In this document: piece after piece, positions 33,768-43,591 of the stretch
Position numbering within the stretch: the stretch's first letter is position 1
How the letters are laid out: every line of letters starts with the position of its first letter
Assembly (NCBI RefSeq): GCF_001570365.1
Contig: NZ_BBYK01000040.1
Location: 1 to 64,000, forward strand
Source: Microtetraspora fusca
Lineage (GTDB): Bacteria; Actinomycetota; Actinomycetes; Streptosporangiales; Streptosporangiaceae
Direction of reading: 5' to 3'
DNA length: 64,000 nt
Program-made: the position numbers and the translations under genes
Notes under the pieces: generated by a model
What the model was told of the DNA's origin: nothing
The model's input: the letters and a program-made list of their open reading frames with translations, nothing else
The model's database searches: none

Positions 33768-35978
33768 ATGGCGCATGCGGAAGGCCGGCTGGTCGGCGGC
33801 CGGTACCACCTGATCGAGCCCATTGGCCGAGGTGGCATGGGAATCGTCTGGCGGGCCCACGACGAGCTGCTCGACCGGATCGTTGCGGTCAAGGAGGTCC
33901 GTTACGACAGCGCGATGGGCGACCAGCTCGACGAGCTCAACCGCCGGACGATGCGCGAGGCGCGCGCGGCCGGGCGGCTCACCCATCCGAATGTCGTCGT
34001 CGTCCATGACGTCATCGAAGAGGACGACCGGCCCTGGATCATCATGCAGCTCGTCCCCTCCCGCTCCCTCGGACAGGTCATCAGGGAGGACGGGCGGCTC
34101 TCGCCCGAGCGGACCACCGAGATCGGGCTGCAGGTCCTGGACGCCCTCAAGGCCGCCCACGCGCAGGGCGTCCTCCACCGTGACGTGAAGCCGGAGAACG
34201 TGCTGATCACGGACGACGGGCGGGTGGTGCTGACCGACTTCGGCATCGCGCGCCTGGAGGCCGACTCCACCATGACCAGGACCGGGCTCATCGGCACGCC
34301 CGCGTTCATCGCCCCGGAGCGGCTGCGCGGCGACCCGGCCCAGCGCGAGTCCGACCTGTGGTCGCTCGGCGCCACCCTGTACGCCGCCGTGGAGGGCAAG
34401 CCCCCGCACGATCGCGGCATGCCGATGGCGACCATGCACGCGGTGCTCAACGAGTCCCCCGCCCCCGCCGTACACGCCGGGGAGCTGCGGGTCGTGCTGG
34501 AGCGGCTGCTGGAGAAGGAGCCCGCCGACCGGCCCGGCTACGACGAGACGGCCGAGCTGCTGCGGCGCGGCGCCGCCGGTACGGCACTGCCGAAGGGCGG
34601 GTCCGCCGCGGCGGCCGGGAAGGATCCGGGCCGGCCCGGGGGCCGCGTCATCCCGGAGACGGGCCAGAGCGGCTGGGACGGCGGCGCGGGGGCGGCTCAA
34701 GCCCGGCAGCCGTACGAGCGGGCGGGTTCCGGGGCGGACGACGCGTTGTCGGATGGCGACACCGAGCCGGAGCTCCCGCTGCCCCTGCTCGCCGAGGCCG
34801 AGCCGGAGACGCCGGGCGGCGATGCGTCGCGCAGTGTGGGACCCGGTGTGAAGGGCCCCGGGAGCGCGCCGGAAACCACGGGAGCGTCGGACGACGCCGA
34901 CTCCGGCGCGGCGAAGCCCGCGCAGGAGACCAGGAAGTTCGCCGGGCCCACGCCCGGGACCGCAACGCCGGGAGCGAGAACGTCCGGAACCGGCACGCCG
35001 GGGACCGGCGCGTCCCGGGCGGCGACCCCGGCGGGAACTAGCGGGAGCGGCACGCCCGGAGCCGTGAGCGGTCCCGCCGCCGCCGGGACGGGATCGTCCG
35101 CGCCGGCCGATCGCGGCTCGTTCGAGGCCGCCACGCCGGCCCGTACGGCGCGGCCGGTCTCCGAGGTCCCGACCGCGTACTCCGCCCCCGGCGCCACGGA
35201 CTCCTCCGCGGCCGGCTCGCTGTTCTCGGCGAACCGCGGGGAGCCCGCGGCGGCGGGCGGCCAGGAGGCGACCCAGCTCAGCTCATGGAGCGGCGGGCCG
35301 GCCGCCCCGGCCCGGCGGCCGGTGCCGCTGCTGCGCGCGGCGCTGGTGATCGTCCCTGCCCTGCTGGTCGTCGCGAGCGTGGCCGGCTACATCGGCCTGC
35401 GCCAGGCGGAGCAGCAGGCCCCTCCGGTGGGCGGCGCGGGGCTGAACACCGCCGCCCCCGGGAAGAGCTCCACGGACCCCTCACGCCCGCCGACCTCCCC
35501 CTCGCCGTCGCAGACCCCCTCGCCCGTGCAATCCACCGAGATCCCGAAGGGCTGGAAGCGGTACACGGACAAGGCGGGCTTCTCGATCGCGCTGCCCAAG
35601 GGCTGGAAGGAGTACAACCGGGACAGCGGCAACGTCTACTTCCGGGGCTCCGACCGGAGCCAGTACCTGCAGATCGGCTACACCAGCACCCCCGGAAACG
35701 ACGCGCTGAAGGACTGGAAGAACCAGGAGAAGAGCGCTCGATACAGATTCGGCGGCTACAAGCTCATCGGCATCAGGAAGGTGGACTACTTCCTGGACGC
35801 CGCCGACTGGGAGTTCACCTGGCGGCCCTGGAGCGGCGATGCGCGCGTGATCAACCGCGGTTTCGTCACCGACAACCACCACGGCTATGCCATTTTCTGG
35901 AAAACGAAGGTCAAGCGCTGGAAGAAGGACTACCACTACTTCGAGACGTTCACGCGCACGTTCACGCCCGCCAAGTGA
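33768..35978 (+). CDS. PknB-type receptor Ser/Thr protein kinase, copy 1
   Basis: This encodes 736 residues. The kinase domain (about 8-265) has the GRGGMGIVW loop, Lys42 in AVKEV, catalytic Asp139 in HRDVKPEN, DFG at 157-159 and a Thr-rich activation loop TMTRTGLIGTPAF. A long Pro/Ala/Gly/Thr-rich linker (about 285-535) follows, then a transmembrane helix (LLRAALVIVPALLVVASVAGYIGL). The extracellular part ends in a globular domain of about 145 residues (PKGWKRYTDKAGFSIALPKGW...). No PASTA repeats. The same ectodomain occurs in the paralogue at 40721. AGGAGG precedes the ATG. It probably senses an envelope or extracellular cue. Confidence 0.92.
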   Translation: MAHAEGRLVGGRYHLIEPIGRGGMGIVWRAHDELLDRIVAVKEVRYDSAMGDQLDELNRRTMREARAAGRLTHPNVVVVHDVIEEDDRPWIIMQLVPSRSLGQVIREDGRLSPERTTEIGLQVLDALKAAHAQGVLHRDVKPENVLITDDGRVVLTDFGIARLEADSTMTRTGLIGTPAFIAPERLRGDPAQRESDLWSLGATLYAAVEGKPPHDRGMPMATMHAVLNESPAPAVHAGELRVVLERLLEKEPADRPGYDETAELLRRGAAGTALPKGGSAAAAGKDPGRPGGRVIPETGQSGWDGGAGAAQARQPYERAGSGADDALSDGDTEPELPLPLLAEAEPETPGGDASRSVGPGVKGPGSAPETTGASDDADSGAAKPAQETRKFAGPTPGTATPGARTSGTGTPGTGASRAATPAGTSGSGTPGAVSGPAAAGTGSSAPADRGSFEAATPARTARPVSEVPTAYSAPGATDSSAAGSLFSANRGEPAAAGGQEATQLSSWSGGPAAPARRPVPLLRAALVIVPALLVVASVAGYIGLRQAEQQAPPVGGAGLNTAAPGKSSTDPSRPPTSPSPSQTPSPVQSTEIPKGWKRYTDKAGFSIALPKGWKEYNRDSGNVYFRGSDRSQYLQIGYTSTPGNDALKDWKNQEKSARYRFGGYKLIGIRKVDYFLDAADWEFTWRPWSGDARVINRGFVTDNHHGYAIFWKTKVKRWKKDYHYFETFTRTFTPAK

Positions 35979-35986
35979 CGGGCCGG

Positions 35987-36039
35987 CTGGCCCGGCCGGC
36001 GGCCCCTGAGGGAGGAGAGGGCGCCACCGGCCGGGCCAG
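35987..36039. terminator. Bidirectional hairpin between kinase copy 1 and the M1 peptidase
   Basis: CTGGCCCGGCCGG (35987-35999) pairs with CCGGCCGGGCCAG (36027-36039), 13 bp, with a 27-base loop, between the convergent stops. Confidence 0.55.
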
Positions 36040-36044
36040 GCTTC

Positions 36045-37466
36045 TCACCAGGAGGCGGGCTTGCCCTTCTGGAAGACCCAGACGTCGAAGAAGGCGGTCA
36101 GGTTCATGCCCGACGCCTTCTCCGCGCTACGGATGAACGCGGCCGTGTCCGTGTTGCCGTGCCGGTGCTCGGCGGCCCAGTCCTTGATCAGCTTGAAGAA
36201 CGCCGTGTCGCCGATCTTGCCGCGCAGCGCGTGCAGCGTCATCGCCCCCCGGTTGTACGGCACGTTGCCGAACATGTCCACCGGGCCGGGGTCGGCCAGC
36301 ACCGTCTGCCAGAACGACGACGTCGCCGCCCGGCCGTAGTTGCTGGAGCTGTTGAACGTCTGCTGCGCCGTGGTGCCGCCGGTGTGCTCGGTCCAGAGCC
36401 AGGTGGCGTACGTCGCGAAGCCCTCGTTGAGCCAGATGTCGGACCACTTGGTCGGCGTCACGCTGTCGCCGTACCACTGGTGCGCCAGCTCGTGCGCCAT
36501 CGTGCCGACGCTCGGGGCGCTGGAGAAGATCGGCTTCGTCTGGGTCTCCAGGGCGTACCCGACGTTCGGCGCCCGGTCGATGATCGCGCCGGTGGACGAG
36601 AACGGGTACGGCCCGAAGACCGAGGAGAAGTACTCCATGATGTCCGGGATCTTGGAGACGGCGTTCGCCGACTGGGTCACCAGGCGCGGGTCCACCGCGG
36701 TGTAGATCGGGATGCCGCTCGGGGTGACCGACTCGGTGACGGTGAAGTTGCCGATCGTCACCGTGGCGAGGTACGTCGCCATCGGCTCGGCCGAGTCCCA
36801 GACGAAGGTGGTCTTGCCGTTCTGGGTCGTCTGCGAGACCAGGCGGCCGTTGCCGACCGCGGTGATCCCCTCGGGGACGGTCGCGTGGAAGGTGAAGGTC
36901 GCCTTGTCCGTCGGGTGGTCGCTGCCGGGGAACCAGGCGGGGGCGCCCTGCGGCTCGCCGGCCACGAACGCGCCGTCGTCCGTGGGCACCCAGCCCTCGA
37001 GGGAGCCGTCCGGGTCGGTGATGACCGGCGGCGTCCCGGCGTACTTCACGGTGACCGTGAAGACCTGGCCGGACTTGAGCTTCGGACGCGGCGTGACGAT
37101 CAACTCCTGGCCGTCCCGGGTGAACGCGGCCGGGTGCTTGTCGACCTTGAGCTCGCTGATCTCCGGGCCCCGGAAGTCGAGGTCGAACTGGTCCAGGTCC
37201 TGGGTCGCGACCGCGGTGATCGTCGTGACGGCGTCCATGTGCCGCGTCGCCGGGTCGTACGTGAAGGCGATGTCGTAGTGCCGCACATCGAAGCCGCCGT
37301 TGCCCTGGTCGGCGAAGTACGGGTCGCCGACGCCCGCCGCGCCGGCCGAGTACCGGGGCGCGCCCGGGGCCCCGGGGGCGGCGAGCGCGGGCTGGGCCGC
37401 CGGGGCGCCGATCAGAGCGCCGGCCGCGACGGCGAGGGCCGCGCCGCGGAGACGGGAGATTCGCAT
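36045..37466 (-). CDS. Secreted M1-family zinc metallopeptidase
   Basis: A 473-residue gluzincin with an N-terminal signal peptide (MRISRLRGAALAVAAGALIG then APAAQPALA). The beta-rich aminopeptidase N-like domain (about 50-230) precedes the catalytic domain with HELAHQW at His325 and the third ligand in WLNEGFATYATWLW. The exopeptidase GxMEN motif of typical M1 enzymes is replaced by VGYALETQT, so N-terminal recognition may differ. The C-terminal ARM-like domain is missing, giving a short enzyme. AAGGA precedes the ATG. It is downstream of the M14 gene on the same strand but separated by a 26-bp palindromic hairpin. Confidence 0.9.
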   Translation of the reverse strand: MRISRLRGAALAVAAGALIGAPAAQPALAAPGAPGAPRYSAGAAGVGDPYFADQGNGGFDVRHYDIAFTYDPATRHMDAVTTITAVATQDLDQFDLDFRGPEISELKVDKHPAAFTRDGQELIVTPRPKLKSGQVFTVTVKYAGTPPVITDPDGSLEGWVPTDDGAFVAGEPQGAPAWFPGSDHPTDKATFTFHATVPEGITAVGNGRLVSQTTQNGKTTFVWDSAEPMATYLATVTIGNFTVTESVTPSGIPIYTAVDPRLVTQSANAVSKIPDIMEYFSSVFGPYPFSSTGAIIDRAPNVGYALETQTKPIFSSAPSVGTMAHELAHQWYGDSVTPTKWSDIWLNEGFATYATWLWTEHTGGTTAQQTFNSSSNYGRAATSSFWQTVLADPGPVDMFGNVPYNRGAMTLHALRGKIGDTAFFKLIKDWAAEHRHGNTDTAAFIRSAEKASGMNLTAFFDVWVFQKGKPASW

Positions 37467-37573
37467 GAAGGTCCTTCCAGACGGTTCCGGCCGGTTGGGG
37501 GGACCCGGCCGGAACCGCCGTGCTCGGGAATGCGGGTTCAGGACGGTCCTGAGCCCGGAGAGGGTGGTCGGTT

Positions 37574-37599
37574 CCCCGGGCCGGGATCCCGGCCCGGGG
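37574..37599. terminator. 26-bp perfect palindrome between the M14 and M1 genes
   Basis: A perfect palindrome, half-site CCCCGGGCCGGGA, lies just after the stop of the M14 gene. As RNA it forms an 11-bp stem with a GATC loop and probably ends that transcript. Confidence 0.6.
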
Positions 37600-37606
37600 A
37601 CGAGGG

Positions 37607-40423
37607 TCAGCCGACGACCGAGCGCAGCGGGATGCCCGCCCCGTTCAGATCGTGGACCATGTCGCGCAGGAAGGGGTGCTCGTCGGCCGCGAGCCCCTCC
37701 GGGTTCGGGATCGTGATGTACGTCGACCCGTCCGCGGAGGCCGTCCGCGCGGTGTCGGTGTACGTCCGGACCACGGCCTCGGCCCGGCTCGCGTCGCCGT
37801 CGGCGACCTGGATCACGATGGGCCGCCACTCCCCGGCGAGGTCGTCCGCCGGGGCCGTGGCCGCGTCCGCGCGCAGCGCCTCCACCTTGCCGGCCGGCGT
37901 CGCCGCGAGCGTCCGCGCGGCACCGGTCTTCGCGGAGGGAAGGAGCAGCGCGTTGGCGACGAGATGGATGCCGTTCTCGTTGTACGCGCGGAACAGCGGG
38001 TTGTAGGCGAACAGCACGGCGTGCCCGGCGCCGGTCGGCTCGTCCACCAGCGCGACCGTGCCCTTCAGCGCGTCGGCCTTGGTCGTGTAGCCGTTGGACC
38101 AGAACGCGCCGTCGGACGGGTAGGTGAGGATGTTCGCGCCGGTGACGCTCGGGTTCAGGATCGGGTCGCCGTTGTTGAACTGGAAGTCCTCCGCCGGGCG
38201 GCCGAGGGCGACCTGGCTCGCGGTGTCCACGTTCACCCGGAAGTGCGAGCCGATGACCTGGTATCCCGTCGGCTTGGTCTTCTCGGTGGTGGAGGTCAGC
38301 CCCGCCGTCCTGGCGACCCGGGTGCCCTCGTTGCGCAGCCCGACGTACGTGCCGCCCGCGGCCACCCACGCCTTGAGGTTCGCCAGGCCCTGGGCGGTCA
38401 GGCCGCCGTTCGCGCTGCTGCCGTCCGGCACCAGCAGGACGCTGCGCTCGGTGAACGCCGCGGTGTTGCCGTTGACGTCCGCGGTCGTGACCGGCTTGAC
38501 GCCGAGGCCCCAGCGCTCACCGAGGACGTAGCGCGCCTCGCCGTACGAGCCGGAGGTGGTGGAGATGCCCGTGCCGGCGAACAAGCCGACGTCGGGGACG
38601 CGCAGCGGCGTCCCGGACGCGGCTCCCGCCCGGCCCTCGACCGCCACGCCGTACGAGCGGGCCAGCTTGTCGAGGTCGCCCCGGTTCACCGCGCCGGCGG
38701 GCAGGCTGACCACGCCGGTCGCGAGGTCGCGCGAGAGCGCCACGCCCTGGCCGAGGAGGCGGAACGTGAGCTCGGAGGCGGCGGCCGAGTCCATCGGGTA
38801 GGAGTAGGAGCCGTTGGTCGGGGCGGCCGAGACGACGCCACCGTCCATGCCCTTCACCGCGTCGACCTTCGGCGACAGCGCGTCGCCGGTGGAGACGGTC
38901 GCGACGCCCATCAGCAGCGGGTTGCTCCAGGACGACACGTCATAGAAGTAGGGGAACGGCACGTAGGGGTCCTGCGCGATCAGCGCCTGGATCCAGTGCT
39001 TCTGCGGCTGGTCCATCGGGATCCAGTACGCCCCGGCCGGCACCGACAGGTTCTTGACCGTACGGCCGCCGAAGACGTCGGCGTTCGGCACGGTGACCGG
39101 CTGCTTGAGGCGGTAGACCTCGACGTCCATCGCGCGCAGCCGCTCGACCAACCGCCGCACGTCGCCGATCTGGCGGTCCGGCAGCAGGAAGTACGACCGT
39201 ACCTTGACGTCCGCCACCGGGAACTGGACGGTGTTGGTCGGCTGCACGACCTCGTTGGGCTCCAGCGTGCCCGCCTTGCCCTGCTCGATCGCGGTCTGCC
39301 AGATCTTGTAGTAGCCGTCCAGGATCTCGCGCCGGTTGTCGGCCGCCCAGCCGGTCGTGGCCCACTGCGTGTTGAACTGCTGCTGCACGCGGTCCTCGAC
39401 GGCCGAGGCGCTGCCCTTCTCGAACGTCATGCCCGCCGCGCCGAAGCCGGTGGCCGGCACGGTGTCGCCGTACCCCATGTAGAACATGTCGTACGTGGCG
39501 TAGTTGAAGTAGCACTCGGTCGTGACCGCGCCGCCACAGGCGCCGTTGTAGCCGAAGCCGGCCGCGTTGGCGGCGCCGATGCGGTTGATCCAGTCCACCG
39601 GCTGCGCGGGGATCTCGTGGTGGATCGGGTCGGCGTTCGGCGGGAAGAAGTACTGCCGCCCGCCCATCTCGTGGGCGTCCACGAAGACCTGCGGCGGATA
39701 CTCCCGCAGCATCTCGATCTTGCCGCCGGTCTCCGGCTGGGTGCGGGCGAACCAGTCCCGGTTGAGGTCGAAGCCGTACTCGTTCTGGCGCCGGTTCGCC
39801 TCGCGGCCGTCCGGGTTCTGGGTCGGCACGATGACGGTGACGAGGTTCTCGTTGCGCTTGGCCACGTCGCACGAGAGACCGCCGGCCAGCTCGTACAGCG
39901 TGCGCAGCGCGGCGTCGGCCCCGCTCTTCTCACCGCCGTGGACGTTGCCCGCGATCCACACGATGGCCGGGCCGTCCTCGGCGATCCTGGCCGCCTTGTC
40001 CGCATGCAGCGACCTGGGGTCGCGCATCGAGCGGATCTGCGCGGCGATCTTCTTGAGCTGTCCCGGCACCATGTGGTGGCGGCTGGACACGATGGCGTAG
40101 GGCAGTTCCTGGCCGGTCACGCTGTGCGCGACTGTGCCGGTGACCACCCGGTCGGAGGCCCGTCCCACGGCCTCGACGTACGTCCTGATCTCGTCGGCGG
40201 TGACCGTACGGGGCTGGCCCTTGCCGAGCGGGAAGCCGAAGAACTTCTCGGGGCTGGGCACCGAGGCCACGTGGGCGCCCGGGTCGGAGACGCACTGGCC
40301 GCCGCCCGGGTCCGCGTACGCGGGCGAGCTCACCGGCGCGACGAGGGTGGCCAGCGCGAGGGCCGCCACTCCGGCGACCTTCGTGAACGTGGATCGTCCG
40401 CACATCGTTGTGCGTAACCGCAT
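37607..40423 (-). CDS. Large secreted M14-family zinc carboxypeptidase
   Basis: This encodes 938 residues. The signal peptide covers about residues 1-37 (TKVAGVAALALATLVAPVSSPAYA). The catalytic M14 domain holds the zinc motif HGGE at His162 (AGNVHGGEKSGADAA) and the NPDGREANRR and DLNRDW segments, then VDAHEMGGRQYFFPP. The rest (about 450-938) is beta-rich with a glutamine-amidotransferase-like stretch (LLVPDGSSANGGLTAQGLANLKAWVAAGGTYVGL), common in large actinobacterial M14 proteins. GGAGG lies 8 bases before the ATG. A clear promoter (TTGCCC-17-TACGAT) is 90 bases upstream. It probably degrades extracellular peptides or wall material. Confidence 0.9.
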   Translation of the reverse strand: MRLRTTMCGRSTFTKVAGVAALALATLVAPVSSPAYADPGGGQCVSDPGAHVASVPSPEKFFGFPLGKGQPRTVTADEIRTYVEAVGRASDRVVTGTVAHSVTGQELPYAIVSSRHHMVPGQLKKIAAQIRSMRDPRSLHADKAARIAEDGPAIVWIAGNVHGGEKSGADAALRTLYELAGGLSCDVAKRNENLVTVIVPTQNPDGREANRRQNEYGFDLNRDWFARTQPETGGKIEMLREYPPQVFVDAHEMGGRQYFFPPNADPIHHEIPAQPVDWINRIGAANAAGFGYNGACGGAVTTECYFNYATYDMFYMGYGDTVPATGFGAAGMTFEKGSASAVEDRVQQQFNTQWATTGWAADNRREILDGYYKIWQTAIEQGKAGTLEPNEVVQPTNTVQFPVADVKVRSYFLLPDRQIGDVRRLVERLRAMDVEVYRLKQPVTVPNADVFGGRTVKNLSVPAGAYWIPMDQPQKHWIQALIAQDPYVPFPYFYDVSSWSNPLLMGVATVSTGDALSPKVDAVKGMDGGVVSAAPTNGSYSYPMDSAAASELTFRLLGQGVALSRDLATGVVSLPAGAVNRGDLDKLARSYGVAVEGRAGAASGTPLRVPDVGLFAGTGISTTSGSYGEARYVLGERWGLGVKPVTTADVNGNTAAFTERSVLLVPDGSSANGGLTAQGLANLKAWVAAGGTYVGLRNEGTRVARTAGLTSTTEKTKPTGYQVIGSHFRVNVDTASQVALGRPAEDFQFNNGDPILNPSVTGANILTYPSDGAFWSNGYTTKADALKGTVALVDEPTGAGHAVLFAYNPLFRAYNENGIHLVANALLLPSAKTGAARTLAATPAGKVEALRADAATAPADDLAGEWRPIVIQVADGDASRAEAVVRTYTDTARTASADGSTYITIPNPEGLAADEHPFLRDMVHDLNGAGIPLRSVVG

Positions 40424-40514
40424 GATCTTTTCCTCCGGGGGGTAAGAGGTGCTGCTTCTGCGGGTGATGGCGTGGAGAAGGCGATAGTTGCGACGAAAGT
40501 GAAAGATTGACCGG

Positions 40515-40543
40515 ATCGTATAAGTCTGGAATAAAGCGGGCAA
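40515..40543 (-). promoter_or_regulatory. Promoter of the M14 peptidase gene
   Basis: On the minus strand TTGCCC (40543-40538), 17 bases, then TACGAT (40520-40515), within an AT-richer stretch of the 297-bp gap between the divergent M14 and kinase genes. The predicted leader is about 85 bases. Confidence 0.55.
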
Positions 40544-40667
40544 GAGATAACAAAGTTGCAATTCGGGACGACCGAATGGGTGTACAAGCCGCCCGGCCGC
40601 GTCCCCCGCCCCGATCCGTGACGCCGTCCGGTCCCGATCAAGCGTCGTTCGGCGCTCTCTTCGACTG

Positions 40668-40695
40668 CTGACACGCTCCCGAGCTATGGGACGAT
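40668..40695 (+). promoter_or_regulatory. Kinase promoter, copy 2
   Basis: CTGACA (40668-40673), 16 bases, then GACGAT (40690-40695), with ATGGGACGAT identical to the promoter at 33717-33744. Confidence 0.5.
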
Positions 40696-40720
40696 TCAGG
40701 GGTTTCGAGGAGGGAGCCTG

Positions 40721-42580
40721 GTGGAGGCGGGGCGTCGTGTCGCGGGCAGGTACCAGCTGCTCGAACCCATCGGCCGGGGAGGCATGGGCGTCGTCTGGCA
40801 TGCTCACGACGAGCTGCTCGCTCGCGCGGTCGCCGTCAAGGAGGTCCTCTACCAGCCGATGAGCGAGGAGGACCGGGCGGCCTTCAACCGCCGGACCATC
40901 CGCGAGGCCCGCGCCGCCGGCCGCATCTCCCACCCCAACGTGATCGTCGTCCACGACGTGATCGAGGAGGACGGCCGCCCCTGGATCATCATGCAGCTCG
41001 TCCGCTCCCGCTCCCTCGGCCAGGTGATCCGCGAGCACGGCCCGCTCGCCCCCGAGCGCGTCGCCCACATCGCCCTCCAGGTGCTCGACGCGCTGCGCAC
41101 CGCGCACGCCGCCGGAGTGCTGCACCGCGACGTCAAGCCGGAGAACGTGCTCCTCACCGAGGACGGCCGGGTGGTCCTCACCGACTTCGGCATCGCGACC
41201 ATGTCGGAGGAGTCCGGGCTCACCATGACCGGCGTCGTCACCGGCACCCCCGCGTACCTTCCTCCGGAGCGGCTCAACGGCGATCCCGCCACCCCCGAGT
41301 CCGACCTGTGGTCGCTCGGCGCGACGATCTACGCCGCGGTCGAGGGCCGGGCGCCGTTCGACCGGACCTCGTCCATCGCCACCATGGCGGCCGTCCTGCA
41401 CAACGAGCCGGATCCGGCCCTGCGGGCCGGCCCGCTCGCACCCGTCATCGAGGGCCTTCTCAACAAGGACCCGGCGCGGCGCATGGGCGCCGTCGAGACC
41501 ACCGAGCTGCTGCGGGCGGCGGCGTCCGGCACGCCCTTACCGGGCCGCACGCACCGGCCCGAACCGTACCCTCCGGCCGGAGGGTCCTCCACCTCCGGAC
41601 CCGTCGCCGTGACCGGGGCGCACGCGCCCTCCCCGGTGGGCGAACCCCGCCCGTACGCTCCGGGCAACACGCCCGCGCCCTTCGGCGCCGCGACCGGCGT
41701 GCCGGGCGCCCCTCCGGCCGGCGGGCCCCCGGTGACGGGCGACCACGCCGCCGGCCCCGGCGCCCTGCACGGCTCGGTCGGCCCCGGGGGCACCGCGGAC
41801 ACTCACACCGCGGGCGGTCCCGCCGCCGTCCAGGGAGCCGACTCCGGGCCGAGGACGCTTCCGCCGTGGGGTGAGGCGACGACCGGCCATCCGCCGGCCC
41901 AGCCGGCCCCGGCACCGACTTCACCCCCCGCCCCGCGGCGCTCGACCCGGCGGGTGGCGTTGCTCGCCCTCCTGCCCGTGCTGCTGGCCGGTGTCGGCGC
42001 CGGCGGCTGGTACGGCTACCGCGCCCTCGTGGCGGACTCCCCCATCGTGCCGTCGCCGTCCCCGACCACGCCGACCGGCTCGCCCACCCTGACGGCGTCG
42101 CCGACGACGTCACCGGCGGCCAGGCTGCCGCGCGGCTGGGCGACGCGCCACGACTCGCTGGGCTTCTCGATCGCCGTCCCCCAGAGCTGGACCGAGGACC
42201 GTACGGCGACCTCGGTGACCTTCCGTCCGCCCGGGTCCAAGGGCAGCTACCTCAAGGTCGACTTCACGAAGTGGGTCGACACCGACGAGGATCCGATGCT
42301 CCACATGCAGCAGTTATCGGACAACCCGAAGACCACGGCCTCCTTTCCCGGCTACGAGCGGCTCAACCTGCGTTCCGTGGTCTTCCAGCGGCTCCCCGCC
42401 GCCGACTGGGAGTTCACCTGGCAGTCGCAGCAGGGGGCGATGCACGTGCTCGACCGTTCCTTCGTCACCGCCGACGGGCGCGACGTGGCGATCTACTGGC
42501 AGACCTCCGACAGCCGCTGGGCCCAGGACGGCCAGCCCTACTTCGCCTGGTTCACCAAGACCTTCCGCGCGACCCCCTGA
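40721..42580 (+). CDS. PknB-type receptor Ser/Thr protein kinase, copy 2
   Basis: A 619-residue paralogue of the kinase at 33768. The kinase domain (about 5-262) has GRGGMGVVW, Lys40, HRDVKPEN with Asp137 and DFG. A Pro/Gly-rich linker (about 275-405) and a transmembrane helix (VALLALLPVLLAGVGAGGWYGY) follow. The ectodomain (about 465-619) repeats the plan of copy 1: RGWATRHDSLGFSIAVPQSW ... AADWEFTW ... VLDRSFVT ... FAWFTKTFR. GAGGAGGGAG lies 4 bases before the GTG. The two kinases bracket the leftward M14 and M1 peptidase genes, which suggests a shared envelope theme. Partners are unknown. Confidence 0.92.
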   Translation: MEAGRRVAGRYQLLEPIGRGGMGVVWHAHDELLARAVAVKEVLYQPMSEEDRAAFNRRTIREARAAGRISHPNVIVVHDVIEEDGRPWIIMQLVRSRSLGQVIREHGPLAPERVAHIALQVLDALRTAHAAGVLHRDVKPENVLLTEDGRVVLTDFGIATMSEESGLTMTGVVTGTPAYLPPERLNGDPATPESDLWSLGATIYAAVEGRAPFDRTSSIATMAAVLHNEPDPALRAGPLAPVIEGLLNKDPARRMGAVETTELLRAAASGTPLPGRTHRPEPYPPAGGSSTSGPVAVTGAHAPSPVGEPRPYAPGNTPAPFGAATGVPGAPPAGGPPVTGDHAAGPGALHGSVGPGGTADTHTAGGPAAVQGADSGPRTLPPWGEATTGHPPAQPAPAPTSPPAPRRSTRRVALLALLPVLLAGVGAGGWYGYRALVADSPIVPSPSPTTPTGSPTLTASPTTSPAARLPRGWATRHDSLGFSIAVPQSWTEDRTATSVTFRPPGSKGSYLKVDFTKWVDTDEDPMLHMQQLSDNPKTTASFPGYERLNLRSVVFQRLPAADWEFTWQSQQGAMHVLDRSFVTADGRDVAIYWQTSDSRWAQDGQPYFAWFTKTFRATP

Positions 42581-42619
42581 CCCGCGCCCCGGCGTACGGC
42601 CGGCCGGGAACATGAGAAA

Positions 42620-42645
42620 GGCCCGGCCCCGAGGGGAACCGGGCC
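42620..42645. terminator. Bidirectional hairpin between kinase copy 2 and the RluA-type gene
   Basis: GGCCCGG-CCCC-GA-GGGG-AA-CCGGGCC, with a short A-run on the left that gives a U-run for the leftward transcript. Confidence 0.6.
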
Positions 42646-42661
42646 GGACGGCGCGGGCGGG

Positions 42662-43591
42662 TCAGCTCTCGAAGCCGACGATGTCCAGGGCGCGGGCCAG
42701 GTCCTCCGGGTACGGGCTGGTGAAGGAGACCCACTCCCCCGTGGACGGGTGCTCGAAGGCCAGCGAGACCGCGTGCAGCCACTGCCGGGTCACGCCGAGC
42801 CGCGCGGCCAGCGTGGGGTCGGCGCCGTACATGAGATCGCCCACACAGGGGTGCCGCAGCGCCGACATGTGGACCCTGATCTGGTGCGTACGGCCGGTCT
42901 CCAGCTTGATGTCGAGCAGCGACGCCGCGCGGAACGCCTCGACGGTGTCGTAGTGGGTGACCGACTCCTTGCCGCCCGCGACGACGGCGAACCGGCCGTC
43001 GCCGGAGGGGTGGCGGTCGATGGGCGCGTCCACGGTGCCGCGCAGCGGGTCCATGTGGCCCTGCACCAGGGCGTGGTAGCGCTTCTCGACGGTGCGCTCC
43101 TTGAACGCCCGCTTGAGATGGGAGTAGGCGAACTCGCTCTTGGCGACCACCATGGCGCCCGTGGTGTTCGCGTCGAGGCGGTGGACGATGCCCTGCCGCT
43201 CCGCGGCGCCGCTGGTCGCGACGGTGTGGCCGGCTCCCAGCAGCCCGCCGATCACGGTGGGGCCGGTCCAGCCGACCGTCGGGTGCGCGGCCACCCCGAT
43301 GGGCTTGTCCACGACCACGATGTCGTCGTCCTCGTACAGGATGCCCATGCCGGGCACCGGCTCCGCGACGGGCATCGGCGCCGACGGCGGCGGGGGGATC
43401 GTCACGTCGAGCCAAGCCCCGGCCTGTACCCGGTCCGACTTGGCGGCGATCGAGCCGTCCACGAGCACGTCGCCGGAGGCGATCAGTTCGGCGGCGCGGG
43501 TGCGGGAGAAGCCGAACAGCCGGGCCAGGGCGGCGTCCAGGCGCTCGCCCTCGAGACCCTCGGGAACCGGAAGACTGCGCTGCTCACCCAT
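42662..43591 (-). CDS. RluA-family pseudouridine synthase
   Basis: This encodes 309 residues. An S4 RNA-binding domain (about 12-70, [31 protein letters not shown]) precedes the catalytic domain with the Asp nucleophile in [36 protein letters not shown] and HPCVGD complete the RluA/RluD signature. It isomerises uridines, probably in 23S rRNA; the exact target (RluD-type or RluC-type) cannot be fixed. It follows lspA with an 8-base overlap, the lspA-rluA pairing widely seen in bacteria. Confidence 0.94.
   Translation of the reverse strand: MGEQRSLPVPEGLEGERLDAALARLFGFSRTRAAELIASGDVLVDGSIAAKSDRVQAGAWLDVTIPPPPSAPMPVAEPVPGMGILYEDDDIVVVDKPIGVAAHPTVGWTGPTVIGGLLGAGHTVATSGAAERQGIVHRLDANTTGAMVVAKSEFAYSHLKRAFKERTVEKRYHALVQGHMDPLRGTVDAPIDRHPSGDGRFAVVAGGKESVTHYDTVEAFRAASLLDIKLETGRTHQIRVHMSALRHPCVGDLMYGADPTLAARLGVTRQWLHAVSLAFEHPSTGEWVSFTSPYPEDLARALDIVGFES

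Noticed and set aside
36045-38369. Longer start for the M1 peptidase
   Set aside because: The upstream part is a shadow of the M14 gene; the ATG at 37466 has AAGGA and a signal peptide.
37607-41401. Very long minus-strand open frame (1264 codons) including the M14 gene
   Set aside because: Only the part from the ATG at 40423 has a ribosome site and signal peptide. The upstream part is the antisense shadow of the kinase gene at 40721.
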